Assembly (NCBI RefSeq): GCF_001692325.1 | Contig: NZ_LXKN01000021.1 | Span: 20,391-84,390, forward strand | Length of the DNA: 64,000 bases | Reading direction: 5' to 3' | Origin: Rhizobium sp. AC27/96 | GTDB taxonomy: Bacteria; Pseudomonadota; Alphaproteobacteria; Rhizobiales; Rhizobiaceae | In this document: piece after piece, positions 8,017 through 16,467 of the stretch | How positions within the stretch are numbered: position 1 is the first letter of the stretch | Layout of the letters: each line of letters begins with the position of its first letter | Program-made: the position numbers and the translations under genes | Notes under the pieces: model-generated | What the model saw: the letters and a program-made list of their open reading frames with translations, nothing else | What the model was told of the DNA's origin: nothing | Database searches by the model: none

Positions 8017-10689
8017 TCAACGATCCAGAATATCCGCTTCGGTGGGAACGAGAATTTCGCGCTTGCCGGCGTGGTTGGCCGGGCCGATCAGGCCCTCCTG
8101 CTCCATACGCTCGATCAGCGACGCCGCGCGGTTGTAGCCGATGCCGAGCCGGCGCTGGATGTAGGAGGTCGAAGCCTTGCCATCCCGCAGAACGATCGCG
8201 ACCGCCTGATCGTAGGGATCTTCCGAATCGGAAAGATTGGCAGTTCCTGCCGGACCGTGGCCGTCTTCATCCTCATCGTCGTCGGCGGTGATGGCGTCGA
8301 GATATTGCGGCGAGCCCTGTGTCTTCAGGTAAGCGACGATATCCTCGACTTCACCGTCGGCGACAAACGGGCCGTGGACGCGCTGGATGCGCCCGCCGCC
8401 CGCCATATAGAGCATGTCGCCCATGCCGAGCAGCTGTTCGGCACCCTGCTCGCCAAGAATGGTGCGGCTGTCGATCTTCGACGTCACCTGGAAGGAGATG
8501 CGTGTCGGGAAGTTCGCCTTGATCGTGCCGGTGATGACGTCGACGGACGGACGCTGCGTCGCCATGATGACGTGGATGCCGGCCGCACGCGCCATCTGCG
8601 CCAGGCGCTGCACCGCGCCTTCGATGTCCTTGCCGGCGACCATCATCAGGTCGGCCATTTCGTCGATGATGACGACGATATAGGGCATCGGCTTCAGATC
8701 GAATTCTTCGGTCTCGTAGATGGCTTCGCCGGTCTGGCGGTCGAAGCCGGTCTGCACCGTGCGGCTGATCGCCTCGCCCTTGGCGACGGCCTGCTCGACG
8801 CGGGAATTGAAGCCGTCGATGTTGCGCACGCCGATCTTCGACATCTTCTTGTAGCGCTCTTCCATCTCGCGGACGGTCCACTTGAGCGCAACGACGGCCT
8901 TCTTCGGATCGGTGACGACAGGTGACAGCAGATGCGGAATGCCGTCATAGACGGAGAGTTCCAGCATCTTCGGATCGATCATGATCAGGCGGCACTGTTC
9001 CGGTGTCATGCGATAGAGCAGCGACAGGATCATCGTGTTGATGGCGACGGATTTACCCGAGCCGGTGGTACCGGCCACGAGCAGATGCGGCATCTTGGCG
9101 AGGTCGGCGATAACAGGTTCGCCGCCGATGGTCTTGCCGAGCGCCATGGCGAGCTTGGCCTTGGAGGTCTCGAAATCGCGGCTGGCGACGAGCTCGCGCA
9201 GGAAGACCGTTTCGCGCGTTGAATTCGGCAATTCGATGCCAATGGCATTGCGGCCGGGAACGACGGCGACACGGGCGGCGATCGCGCTCATCGAGCGAGC
9301 GATATCATCGGCAAGGCCGATGACGCGGGATGACTTGATGCCCGGCGCCGGCTCCAGTTCGTAGAGCGTGACCACAGGACCCGGACGGACGTGAATGATT
9401 TCGCCCTTGACGCCGAAATCCTCAAGCACGCCTTCGAGCATGCGGGCATTCTGTTCCAGCGCATCGGCCGAAAGCGTCGCATCGCGCGCAACCGCCCTGG
9501 GCTCGGCGAGCAGATGCACGGCTGGAAGCTGGAAGCCATAGGGGCGGATGAAGGAAGTCTGCGCTTCGCGCTCGGCCCGCACGCCGGGCTTCGGGCGCGA
9601 CGCTGGCGGGATAACGCGTTGCCCCGCTGCCGCCTTCGGCGTTGCCGGACGCAGCGGCCATTCATCCTCGTCCTCGTCGTCGGCCAGAATGCCGGCCGGA
9701 CGCGGCAAGTCGCGCTCATAGGACGCATCCTCGTCCTCGTCATCATCGTCACCGAGGCTGATGGAGGGAGCGGAAACGACGCGGCGCACAGCCGAGCTCT
9801 CAAGCGATGGCTCGACACGGTCGCCCCGAGCCATCGGCGCCTTGGCGCGCATGGGTTCGTTCAGCGTGCCGAATTCGTCGTCATTGAAATCATAAGGGGC
9901 ATCGAAAGCATGGTCACGGCGCTTGCGCGGCCCCATGCCGAACAGGCGGCGAAGGCGGGCCTGGGTATTGTACCAAGCATGCATGACCGCACCGAAGGCC
10001 AGGAAATTGCCCAGAAAGCCGCCGCGGTCGTCATCCTCGTCTTCATCGCCGACCCGGCGCGCACGGCTGCGGGTTTCCTCGTATTCGTCCTCACCATCCT
10101 CTTCTTCGACAAGGCTTTCCCCAATCACACCGGCGCCAAACAGCATGAGCCAGATCGCCGGGACGGCCAGAACCGACCCGATCACGATGGCGACGATGCC
10201 GCTCGGATAGGTGCCGATGAAAAGGGCGGGAAAACGCAGCAGGATGTCACCAACGACGCCGCCGATGCCGTTCGGGATCGGCCAGGTGGGCGGTGCGGGA
10301 AAACAGGCGATGGAGCCGGCCGCAACGACGCAGCCGCCGAGCCAAGCACCGAGACGTGACGGCACGCGATTGAGCTTGCGGTTCGCTATCATCGCAAAGG
10401 CCCAGGCGGCCACGGGCAGCATCGCGACGACGGAAGCAAGCCCGAGGGCCTGCATCATGATGTCGGCGAAGGCGGCACCGGGAAAGCCGAGCAGGTTCGT
10501 CGGGGCGTTGGCCGTGGCGTAGGAATAGCTGGGGTCCATGACATTCCAGGTCGCCAGTGCCGCGACGGCCAGCGCCAGCAGCAACAGCAGCGCGAAGCCT
10601 GTCAGACCCTTGACCTGACGCCAAACCACACTCGATAGCGATAAACGGTCGGGGCGACCGCTCAACGCCGCCGAATTGCTTCTGCCCAT
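8017..10689 (-). CDS. ftsK: DNA translocase FtsK/SpoIIIE
   Basis: 890 aa. Four or five N-terminal TM segments (residues 25-190) anchor it at the division septum. A long linker follows with acidic runs (EEEDGEDEYEE, DDDDEDEDA, DDEDEDEW). The motor domain has Walker A GTTGSGKSV and Walker B VVIIDEMADLM, and the C-terminal winged-helix gamma domain (YIQRRLGIGYNRAASLIERM) reads KOPS sites. It pumps chromosome ends through the closing septum and helps dimer resolution. I chose the ATG at 10689; an in-frame ATG at 10722 would add 11 residues. A CtrA-type box lies about 90 nt upstream. Confidence 0.95.
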   Translation of the reverse strand: MGRSNSAALSGRPDRLSLSSVVWRQVKGLTGFALLLLLALAVAALATWNVMDPSYSYATANAPTNLLGFPGAAFADIMMQALGLASVVAMLPVAAWAFAMIANRKLNRVPSRLGAWLGGCVVAAGSIACFPAPPTWPIPNGIGGVVGDILLRFPALFIGTYPSGIVAIVIGSVLAVPAIWLMLFGAGVIGESLVEEEDGEDEYEETRSRARRVGDEDEDDDRGGFLGNFLAFGAVMHAWYNTQARLRRLFGMGPRKRRDHAFDAPYDFNDDEFGTLNEPMRAKAPMARGDRVEPSLESSAVRRVVSAPSISLGDDDDEDEDASYERDLPRPAGILADDEDEDEWPLRPATPKAAAGQRVIPPASRPKPGVRAEREAQTSFIRPYGFQLPAVHLLAEPRAVARDATLSADALEQNARMLEGVLEDFGVKGEIIHVRPGPVVTLYELEPAPGIKSSRVIGLADDIARSMSAIAARVAVVPGRNAIGIELPNSTRETVFLRELVASRDFETSKAKLAMALGKTIGGEPVIADLAKMPHLLVAGTTGSGKSVAINTMILSLLYRMTPEQCRLIMIDPKMLELSVYDGIPHLLSPVVTDPKKAVVALKWTVREMEERYKKMSKIGVRNIDGFNSRVEQAVAKGEAISRTVQTGFDRQTGEAIYETEEFDLKPMPYIVVIIDEMADLMMVAGKDIEGAVQRLAQMARAAGIHVIMATQRPSVDVITGTIKANFPTRISFQVTSKIDSRTILGEQGAEQLLGMGDMLYMAGGGRIQRVHGPFVADGEVEDIVAYLKTQGSPQYLDAITADDDEDEDGHGPAGTANLSDSEDPYDQAVAIVLRDGKASTSYIQRRLGIGYNRAASLIERMEQEGLIGPANHAGKREILVPTEADILDR

Positions 10690-10778
10690 GATATCCAGCC
10701 CCGTTCCGTGTCGAAAGCGCAAGCGAATCGGTCTATGCCCACTCGCCGGCAGGTTAGCCCTACCTAATCAGAGGAGGG

Positions 10779-10793
10779 TTAATGGCATGTTAA
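10779..10793. promoter_or_regulatory. CtrA box upstream of ftsK
   Basis: TTAA-TGGCATG-TTAA, followed by C, exactly fits the TTAA-N7-TTAAC consensus of the cell-cycle regulator CtrA. It lies 90 nt upstream of the ftsK start, in promoter position. The match is direct; binding is inferred. Confidence 0.6.
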
Positions 10794-10849
10794 CCATGCA
10801 GCCAAACCGAGCGAATCAAGGGATTCGGCGGTGGATATCCAAGCCCGAA

Positions 10850-10880
10850 AACAAAAAGGGCCCGAACCGGAGTTCGGGCC
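10850..10880 (-). terminator. Rho-independent terminator of glnK-amtB
   Basis: On the minus strand a perfect 9-bp stem (GGCCCGAAC/GTTCGGGCC, 4-nt loop) is followed by CTTTTTGTTTT, about 85 nt after the amtB stop codon. Confidence 0.78.
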
Positions 10881-10925
10881 AAAAGCGACCTATTTGCGAT
10901 GAAACAGGACGCGACGGGATGTTCA

Positions 10926-10955
10926 GCGATGCCGGGCTTTTTACCCCGGCATCGC
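10926..10955 (-). terminator. GC-rich hairpin just after amtB
   Basis: Perfect 11-bp stem GCGATGCCGGG/CCCGGCATCGC with an 8-nt loop, ending 10 nt from the amtB stop. It has no T-run, so it may stabilise the 3' end or assist the stronger terminator 50 nt further on. Confidence 0.45.
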
Positions 10956-10964
10956 AAGCCCGGA

Positions 10965-12332
10965 TCAGGAATTGTGGTAGGCAGCTTCGCCGTGCGAGGC
11001 GAGGTCGAGACCTTCACGCTCGGCTTCAGGCGCTACGCGCAGGCCGATGATGACGTCGACCAGCTTGTAGAGGATCGCGGAGCCGATGCCGCACCACAGG
11101 ATCGTGGTGATGACTGCGGTTGCCTGGACCACGACCTGGCTTCCCATCGTCACGCCATCGGCATAGCCGACGCCGCCGAGCGACGCGCTGGCAAATACGC
11201 CGGTCGCCAGTGCGCCGAAGATACCACCGACGCAGTGTACGCCGAAGACATCTGCCGTATCGTCATAGCCGAACTTGTTCTTCACGACGGATACGAAGAA
11301 GTAGCACAGCGGCGAAACGATCAGACCAAGGACGATCGCACCCATCGGGCCGACGATACCGGCAGCCGGCGTGACGGCAACGAGGCCGGCAACCATGCCG
11401 GAAGCGCCGCCGAGCATGGAGGCCTTGCCGCGGGTGAAGGTTTCAACCAGCGACCAGGAGATGATGGCAGCGGCCGTTGCGACGAAGGTATTGACGGTGG
11501 CAAGCATCGCGCCGCCGGAAGCTTCGAGGTTCGAGCCGGCGTTGAAGCCGAACCAGCCGACCCAGAGCATCGAGGCACCGACCATGGTCAGCGTCATCGA
11601 ATGCGGAGCCATCATGTCCTTGCCGAAGCCGACGCGCTTGCCGACCATGAGGGCGCCGACGAAGCCTGCGATACCGGCATTGATGTGAACGACGGTGCCG
11701 CCTGCGAAGTCGAGAGCGCCCATCTTGAAGAGCATGCCGTTGGAATCCCAGACCATATGAGCGATCGGGAAGTAGACGAAGGTCGCCCACAGCGCGCAGA
11801 AGAGCACGGCTGCGCCGAACTTGATGCGCTCGGCAAAGGCGCCGATGATCAGTGCCGGCGTGATGGCGGCAAACGTCATCTGGAACAGCATGAAGATCAA
11901 TTCAGGAATGACGACGCCCTTGGAGAAGGTCGGAGCCGTGCTCGTGGGCGTGACGCCGGAGAGGAACATCTTGGCCGTGCCACCCCAATAAGGGCTGGTG
12001 CCGCCGCCGAAGGCAAAGGAATAGCCGTAGAGTACCCAGAGGATCATCACGACAGCGCCGATCATCGTGCACTGCATCAGAACGGAGAGCATGTTCTTCG
12101 AGCGGACGAGACCGCCATAGAACAGCGCAAGGCCCGGCACGAGCATGAACAGCACGAGGATGGTGGAGATGAACATGAAGGCGGTATCGCCCTTGTCTGG
12201 AACGGGCGTGGCAGCGGCAGCGGCTGCAGCAGCCGGGGCTGCGTCCTGCGCAAACGCGATCGCCGGCGCGAGCAGGGCCGCAGAAAGCGCACCCACCCGT
12301 GTCAAGGTGGAGGAAAGCTTGGAAAATGACAT
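10965..12332 (-). CDS. amtB: Ammonium transporter AmtB
   Basis: 455 aa. A cleavable signal (LSAALLAPAIAFAQ) and an Ala-rich spacer precede 11 TM segments typical of Amt channels. Family signatures are visible: PGLALFYGGLVRSKN, the twin-His region (HINAGIAGFVG, and VFGVHCVGG later), and DTADVFGVHCVGG near the end. It conducts ammonium/ammonia across the inner membrane under nitrogen limitation and is blocked by GlnK. The start lies 27 nt after the glnK stop, and the pair forms the classical glnK-amtB operon. Confidence 0.95.
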   Translation of the reverse strand: MSFSKLSSTLTRVGALSAALLAPAIAFAQDAAPAAAAAAAATPVPDKGDTAFMFISTILVLFMLVPGLALFYGGLVRSKNMLSVLMQCTMIGAVVMILWVLYGYSFAFGGGTSPYWGGTAKMFLSGVTPTSTAPTFSKGVVIPELIFMLFQMTFAAITPALIIGAFAERIKFGAAVLFCALWATFVYFPIAHMVWDSNGMLFKMGALDFAGGTVVHINAGIAGFVGALMVGKRVGFGKDMMAPHSMTLTMVGASMLWVGWFGFNAGSNLEASGGAMLATVNTFVATAAAIISWSLVETFTRGKASMLGGASGMVAGLVAVTPAAGIVGPMGAIVLGLIVSPLCYFFVSVVKNKFGYDDTADVFGVHCVGGIFGALATGVFASASLGGVGYADGVTMGSQVVVQATAVITTILWCGIGSAILYKLVDVIIGLRVAPEAEREGLDLASHGEAAYHNS

Positions 12333-12359
12333 GCAAATAACTCCCTGATCAGCCGTGTC

Positions 12360-12698
12360 TTACAGAGCTTCGGAATCGGTTTCGCCGGTACGGATGCGCA
12401 CGGCATGGTCAATCGAATAGACAAAGATCTTGCCGTCGCCGATCTGGCCGGTCTTGGCGGCCGTCGCGATGGCCTCGACGGCCTTGTCGACGATTTCGGT
12501 CGCGACTGCGACCTCGATCTTCAGCTTCGGCAGGAAGCTGACGGCGTATTCGGTGCCGCGATAGATTTCAGTATGTCCCTTCTGGCGCCCGTAGCCTTTT
12601 ACCTCGGTCACAGTCAGGCCCTGGATGCCGACAGCCGTGAGGGCCTCACGGACCTCATCGAGCTTGAACGGCTTGATAATGGCCATCACAATTTTCAT
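12360..12698 (-). CDS. glnK: Nitrogen regulatory protein PII (GlnK)
   Basis: 112 aa, the standard PII length. MKIVMAIIKPFKLDEVREAL, the T-loop YGRQKGHTEIYRGTEY with the uridylylation site Tyr51, and the B and C loops (TGQIGDGKIFV, IRTGE) are all present. It senses 2-oxoglutarate, ATP and ADP and binds AmtB to block ammonium uptake. The ATG at 12698 is preceded by AAAGGATGGG at a fitting distance. A sigma-54 promoter lies about 90 nt upstream, so expression should depend on NtrC and RpoN. glnK rather than glnB is inferred from the amtB linkage. Confidence 0.95.
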   Translation of the reverse strand: MKIVMAIIKPFKLDEVREALTAVGIQGLTVTEVKGYGRQKGHTEIYRGTEYAVSFLPKLKIEVAVATEIVDKAVEAIATAAKTGQIGDGKIFVYSIDHAVRIRTGETDSEAL

Positions 12699-12785
12699 CT
12701 GGTTTCCCATCCTTTGTTTACCCTCGGCATGGAGCCGACTCTCCTTGCCGCCGACGAGTGTTTCAGCAGCGACCGGGTATACACA

Positions 12786-12801
12786 TTCAAGGGGCGTGCC
12801 A
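12786..12801 (-). promoter_or_regulatory. Sigma-54 promoter of glnK-amtB
   Basis: On the minus strand TGGCACGCCCCTTGAA matches the -24/-12 consensus TGGCAC-N5-TTGCW, with the GG and the TTG core correctly spaced. It lies 88 nt before the glnK ATG. I found no clear NtrC site (TGCAC-N7-GTGCA) upstream. Confidence 0.75.
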
Positions 12802-12890
12802 GATTCGTGACACATTTATAAACTATTGAAATAAAAGGGATTTATTACAGAAACCCAATAAAGCGGCAACTCTCGGCGCGGTTGTCGCCC

Positions 12891-12926
12891 AAATAAAGTG
12901 CAAATTTATAAGTTTGCACTTTATTT
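12891..12926. repeat. Perfect AT-rich inverted repeat at the tesB stop
   Basis: Arms AAATAAAGTGCAAA and TTTGCACTTTATTT (14 of 14 complementary) flank the 8-nt loop TTTATAAG. The tesB stop codon lies inside the right arm. It may terminate tesB transcripts or act as an operator upstream of glnK. Confidence 0.6.
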
Positions 12927-13809
12927 AATCATTTGCCTTTTTACGAATCAGGCCCTCTTGCGCGACGGACGCAATCAAGACACCGGATCGCGTAAACAGG
13001 CTGCCGCGGGTAAAACCGCGCGCGCCGGAAGCACTGGGGCTCTCCTGGCTGTAGAGCAACCAGTCGTCGAGCTTGAACGAGCGGTGGAACCACATGGCGT
13101 GGTCGAGGCTCGCCACCTGGATGCTCTGATCCAGGACAGATGTGCCATGCGCGTTCAGCGCGACATCGAGCAAGGTCATGTCGGAGAGATAGGCGAGCAC
13201 GGCATTGTGGTAGAGCCGATCGTCCGGAACCGGGCCTGTGAGACGCACCCAGATATTCTGCCGCTGGCTTGGTTGCGAGCGGGAGAAATAGCTCTCGATC
13301 GACACCGGACGGATCTCGATCGCCCGCTTGCGCTCCCAATAGCGGCGCACATTCTCGGGCGCATGCGCCAGATAGCGTTCCATGATTTGCTGTTCACCCA
13401 TGAGATCTTCCGGCATCGGCACGTCAGGCATCTCGCCCTGGTGGTCGAAGCCCTCCTCGTCGATCTGGAAGGAGGCCGTCAGCGCGAAGATCGCGTTGCC
13501 GTGCTGGATCGCCAGCACGCGCCGCGTGTTGAAGCTGGAGCCGTCGCGCAGGCGGTCGACTTGATAGAGGATCGGCACGGAGGGATCGCCCGGCAGCATG
13601 AAATAGGCGTGCAGGGAATGCGCGAAGCGATCGCCATCCACAGTCCGCTGCGCCGCCATCAGCGCCTGGCCGATGACCTGGCCGCCGAAGACGCGCTGCC
13701 AGCCGACCTGCGGGCTGTTGCCGCGAAACAGGTTCATCTCGATCGTTTCCAGATCAAGCGTTGCGAGCACGACTTCCATCGGGGTGAGCTTATCGGTCTC
13801 TCGCGACAT
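12925..13809 (-). CDS. tesB: Acyl-CoA thioesterase II
   Basis: 294 aa, a double-hotdog thioesterase. Hallmarks are FRGNSPQVGWQRVFGGQVIGQAL near the N-terminus, the LHAYFMLPGD motif, and ASLDHAMWFHRSFKLDDWLLY near the C-terminus carrying the catalytic Asp. It hydrolyses medium- and long-chain acyl-CoA in the cytosol. The ATG at 13809 gives the normal length; the open frame continues upstream only as the antisense of the next gene. It is divergent from the Ubi-type hydroxylase with 84 nt between starts. Confidence 0.93.
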   Translation of the reverse strand: MSRETDKLTPMEVVLATLDLETIEMNLFRGNSPQVGWQRVFGGQVIGQALMAAQRTVDGDRFAHSLHAYFMLPGDPSVPILYQVDRLRDGSSFNTRRVLAIQHGNAIFALTASFQIDEEGFDHQGEMPDVPMPEDLMGEQQIMERYLAHAPENVRRYWERKRAIEIRPVSIESYFSRSQPSQRQNIWVRLTGPVPDDRLYHNAVLAYLSDMTLLDVALNAHGTSVLDQSIQVASLDHAMWFHRSFKLDDWLLYSQESPSASGARGFTRGSLFTRSGVLIASVAQEGLIRKKAND

Positions 13810-13893
13810 TTTGCTTGAACTCCAATGGTAGGAACCACGATCAGGATGCTCTATATAGAACACGAAGTGACAGTAGGACACAGGGAAGCGCGA

Positions 13894-15108
13894 ATGTTGG
13901 ACATGCTGGTAGTGGGTGGCGGATATGTGGGTCTCGCCGCTGCGGTCGCCGTCAAGCAGGCAGCTCCTCATCTCGATGTCATGATCGTGGAAGCCGCTCC
14001 CGAAACCGCCTGGAAGAAGGACATGCGCGCCTCGGCGATCATCGCTTCCGCCTCCAAGATGCTGGATGTCCTGGGTGTATGGGATGAGATCGCGCCCGAG
14101 GCCGAGCCGATTACCCGCATGATCGTCACCGATTCGCGCACCAGCGATCCCGTGCGCCCCGTCTTCCTGACCTTTGACGGCGAAGTGGCCGAGGGACAGC
14201 CCTTTGCCCATATGATCCCGAACCTTGCCATGGTTGGCGCGTTGCGCGGCGCCTGCGAGCGCCTGGGTATCACCATCAAGCATGGCCTCAGCGCCACCGG
14301 TTTCGTCACGGATGATAGCAAGACCACCCTCACGCTCTTGGATGGCACCACGCTGGAGACGCGGCTCCTCGTCGCCTGCGACGGCGTGCGTTCCAAGCTG
14401 CGTGACATGGCAGGTATCAAGACGGTCAATTGGGAATACGGCCAGTCCGGCATCGTCGTCACCGTCGAGCACGAGCGCCCGCATGGCGGCTGTGCCGAAG
14501 AGCATTTCCTGCCGTCGGGACCCTTCGCCATCCTGCCGCTGAAGAACAACCGTTCCTCGCTCGTCTGGACGGAACGCACAGCCGAAGCGGATCGGCTGGT
14601 CGCCTCGGACGATCTGGTCTTCGATGAGGAGCTGGAGCGCCGGTTCGGCCACAAGCTCGGCGCCCTGCGTACCATCGGCGACCGCCGCGCCTTTCCGCTC
14701 GGCCTGACGCTTGCCCGCTCCTTCGTCGCACCGCGCTTCGCGCTTGCCGGCGATGCGGCCCATGGCATCCATCCGATCTCCGGCCAGGGCCTCAATCTCG
14801 GCTTCAAGGATGTGGCGGCGCTTGCCGAAACCATCGTCGAAGCCGATCGCCTTGGCCTCGACATCGGCTCGATCAATATCCTCGAGCGCTATCAGACCTG
14901 GCGACGCTTCGACACCTTCCGCATGGGGGTGACGACCGATGTGCTGAACCGGCTGTTTTCCAACGACAACACGCCCCTGCGCATCGCCCGCGATTTCGGA
15001 CTGGGGATCGTCGAACGCCTGCCGAACCTCAAATCCTTCTTCATCGGACAGGCGGCAGGCACGACCGCCAAGAACAATCCGCGCCTGCTCGCCGGAGAGG
15101 CGATCTGA
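13894..15108 (+). CDS. UbiH/UbiF/COQ6-type FAD-dependent hydroxylase
   Basis: 404 aa. It has an N-terminal Rossmann motif VVGGGYVGLAAAVAV, the central VACDGVRSKLRDMAG segment (DG-x-x-S-x-x-R) and the second FAD motif GDAAHGIHPISGQGLNLGFKD, the UbiH-family signature. It probably hydroxylates the ubiquinone ring in aerobic synthesis; which carbon (UbiH, UbiF or UbiL role) cannot be decided here. The start at 13894 has GGGAAG about 7 nt upstream and begins right at the FAD fold. Confidence 0.88.
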   Translation: MLDMLVVGGGYVGLAAAVAVKQAAPHLDVMIVEAAPETAWKKDMRASAIIASASKMLDVLGVWDEIAPEAEPITRMIVTDSRTSDPVRPVFLTFDGEVAEGQPFAHMIPNLAMVGALRGACERLGITIKHGLSATGFVTDDSKTTLTLLDGTTLETRLLVACDGVRSKLRDMAGIKTVNWEYGQSGIVVTVEHERPHGGCAEEHFLPSGPFAILPLKNNRSSLVWTERTAEADRLVASDDLVFDEELERRFGHKLGALRTIGDRRAFPLGLTLARSFVAPRFALAGDAAHGIHPISGQGLNLGFKDVAALAETIVEADRLGLDIGSINILERYQTWRRFDTFRMGVTTDVLNRLFSNDNTPLRIARDFGLGIVERLPNLKSFFIGQAAGTTAKNNPRLLAGEAI

Positions 15109-15166
15109 CGGATAGAGACTGAGCCAGCAATCAAAATGCGCGCTATTGGGGGGAAGCAGACCTCGC

Positions 15167-15817
15167 TCAGCCGGATAGAGACGCGGTAAACACCGCCAAT
15201 TGAGCGGCGAAAGCGCGCTGGTACGCGGGCCGCGATTCGCCGCGGGCAACATAGGCGGAAAGGTTCGGATATTCGTCCACGATGCCCGATGACTTCAGTC
15301 GGAGCAGGACCGTAATCATCAGAAGATCACCGGCGTTGAATTCGCCATCGAGCCAGTCGGCATCGCCGAGCCGATTGGAAAGGCCGGCCAGCCGCCGCCG
15401 GATGTTCTCGTCGAGGGCGCGGAGACGCTTTTCGTACCACGGCTCGTCACGCTCAAGGATCGTGGCAAGGCTGCGCTCGAAAATCGGTGGCTCGACCGTG
15501 TTGAGTGCGGCAAACATCCATGTGATGGCGCGCGCCCGCGCATTCGCCTCACCCGGCAGCAGGCGCCCATGGCGCTCGGCGATGTGGAGCACGATCGCAC
15601 CCGACTCGAACAAGGCCAGGTCGGCTTCTTCATAGGTCGGGATCTGTCCGAACGGATGAAGTGCGAGATGTCGAGGTTCCTTCATCTCCTTGAACGAGAC
15701 AAGACGAACGTCATAGGGTTGGCCGACCTCTTCGAGCGCCCAGCGAAGGCGCATATCGCGAGCCAGACCCTTGCCACGATCGGGCGAGCGTTCAAACGCG
15801 GTAATGGTAATCGTCAT
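15167..15817 (-). CDS. Glutathione S-transferase family protein
   Basis: 216 aa. The thioredoxin-like N-domain contains HPFGQIPTYEEADLALFESGAIVLHIAE, the cis-Pro and glutathione-binding Glu-Ser region. An all-helical C-domain follows with DADWLDGEFNAGDLLMITVLLRL. It likely conjugates or reduces with glutathione in the cytosol. The ATG at 15817 has GGAGG 7 nt upstream. It is divergent from an Rrf2-type regulator that may control it. Confidence 0.9.
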   Translation of the reverse strand: MTITITAFERSPDRGKGLARDMRLRWALEEVGQPYDVRLVSFKEMKEPRHLALHPFGQIPTYEEADLALFESGAIVLHIAERHGRLLPGEANARARAITWMFAALNTVEPPIFERSLATILERDEPWYEKRLRALDENIRRRLAGLSNRLGDADWLDGEFNAGDLLMITVLLRLKSSGIVDEYPNLSAYVARGESRPAYQRAFAAQLAVFTASLSG

Positions 15818-15975
15818 CGCATCCTCCATAGCGTGTCTGCCTAGAAGACGATTGGCAGGCCGAGATCCCGACACCCCATAGTCGAAATAGTCGCTACGAT
15901 CGGATCGAACACTCCCTGAACCAAATGTTGTCGCTGCGGCTACGCCGGCATTGCCGCGATTTGACTCACGTCCCA

Positions 15976-16000
15976 TCATGTAATAGTATAAGTTACATGA
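15976..16000. promoter_or_regulatory. Operator-like palindrome over the Rrf2 start codon
   Basis: TCATGTAA-N9-TTACATGA is a perfect inverted repeat with 8-nt arms. The right arm includes the ATG of the Rrf2-type gene (15997). It is the likely site for autorepression and possibly for control of the divergent GST gene. Confidence 0.55.
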
Positions 16001-16467
16001 GTAGAGATAGTCGTCTTTCAGATGTGCTGCACATCCTGCTGCACATGGCATATGAGCGCGCGCCGGTGACATCGGAAGCCATGGCGCGCTCGCTGAATAC
16101 CAATTCCGTCGTCGTCCGCCGGATCATGGCCGGACTGCGCGATCGGGGCTATGTGCGTTCCGAGAAGGGCCATGGCGGCGGCTGGGTGCTGTCCCGCGAT
16201 CTTTCGGAGATCACCCTCCTCGATATCTATCTGGCGCTTGGAAGCCCGGCACTCGTCTCTTTCGGCAGACGCTCGGAGGCACCGGATTGCCTCGTCGAGC
16301 AGGCCGTCAATTCAAACCTCGACAAGACGCTGCAGGAGGCTCAACTGCTGATGATGACCCGCTTCGGTGAGATCACCCTCGCCAAACTCCATGCCGATGT
16401 TCAGGCGGGAATAGCGGACCGCCGGCACCTGGCGAAACTGGAGGCTGCGCATGGCTCAACATCATGA
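15997..16467 (+). CDS. Rrf2 family transcriptional regulator
   Basis: 156 aa. The winged HTH at residues 5-75 (SLNTNSVVVRRIMAGLRDRGYVRSEKGHGGGWVLSRDL) is typical of Rrf2. Only one cysteine (APDCLV) is visible in the C-terminal region instead of the three that hold an Fe-S cluster in IscR/NsrR, so it probably belongs to the YwnA-like group that senses electrophiles or another signal. Its 3' end overlaps the methyltransferase gene by 17 nt. The start codon lies in an operator-like palindrome, suggesting autoregulation. Confidence 0.88.
   Translation: MSRDSRLSDVLHILLHMAYERAPVTSEAMARSLNTNSVVVRRIMAGLRDRGYVRSEKGHGGGWVLSRDLSEITLLDIYLALGSPALVSFGRRSEAPDCLVEQAVNSNLDKTLQEAQLLMMTRFGEITLAKLHADVQAGIADRRHLAKLEAAHGSTS

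Noticed and set aside
7333..8925. A 530-codon plus-strand frame over the lolA-like gene and ftsK
   Set aside because: Antisense shadow of two well-supported genes.
12891..12926. NtrC binding site at the palindrome
   Set aside because: The arms read GTGCA...TGCAC, the inverse order of the NtrC consensus TGCAC...GTGCA.
12925..15252. A 775-codon open frame on the minus strand
   Set aside because: Only its 3' part (12925-13809) is TesB; the rest is antisense to the Ubi-type hydroxylase and has no family resemblance.
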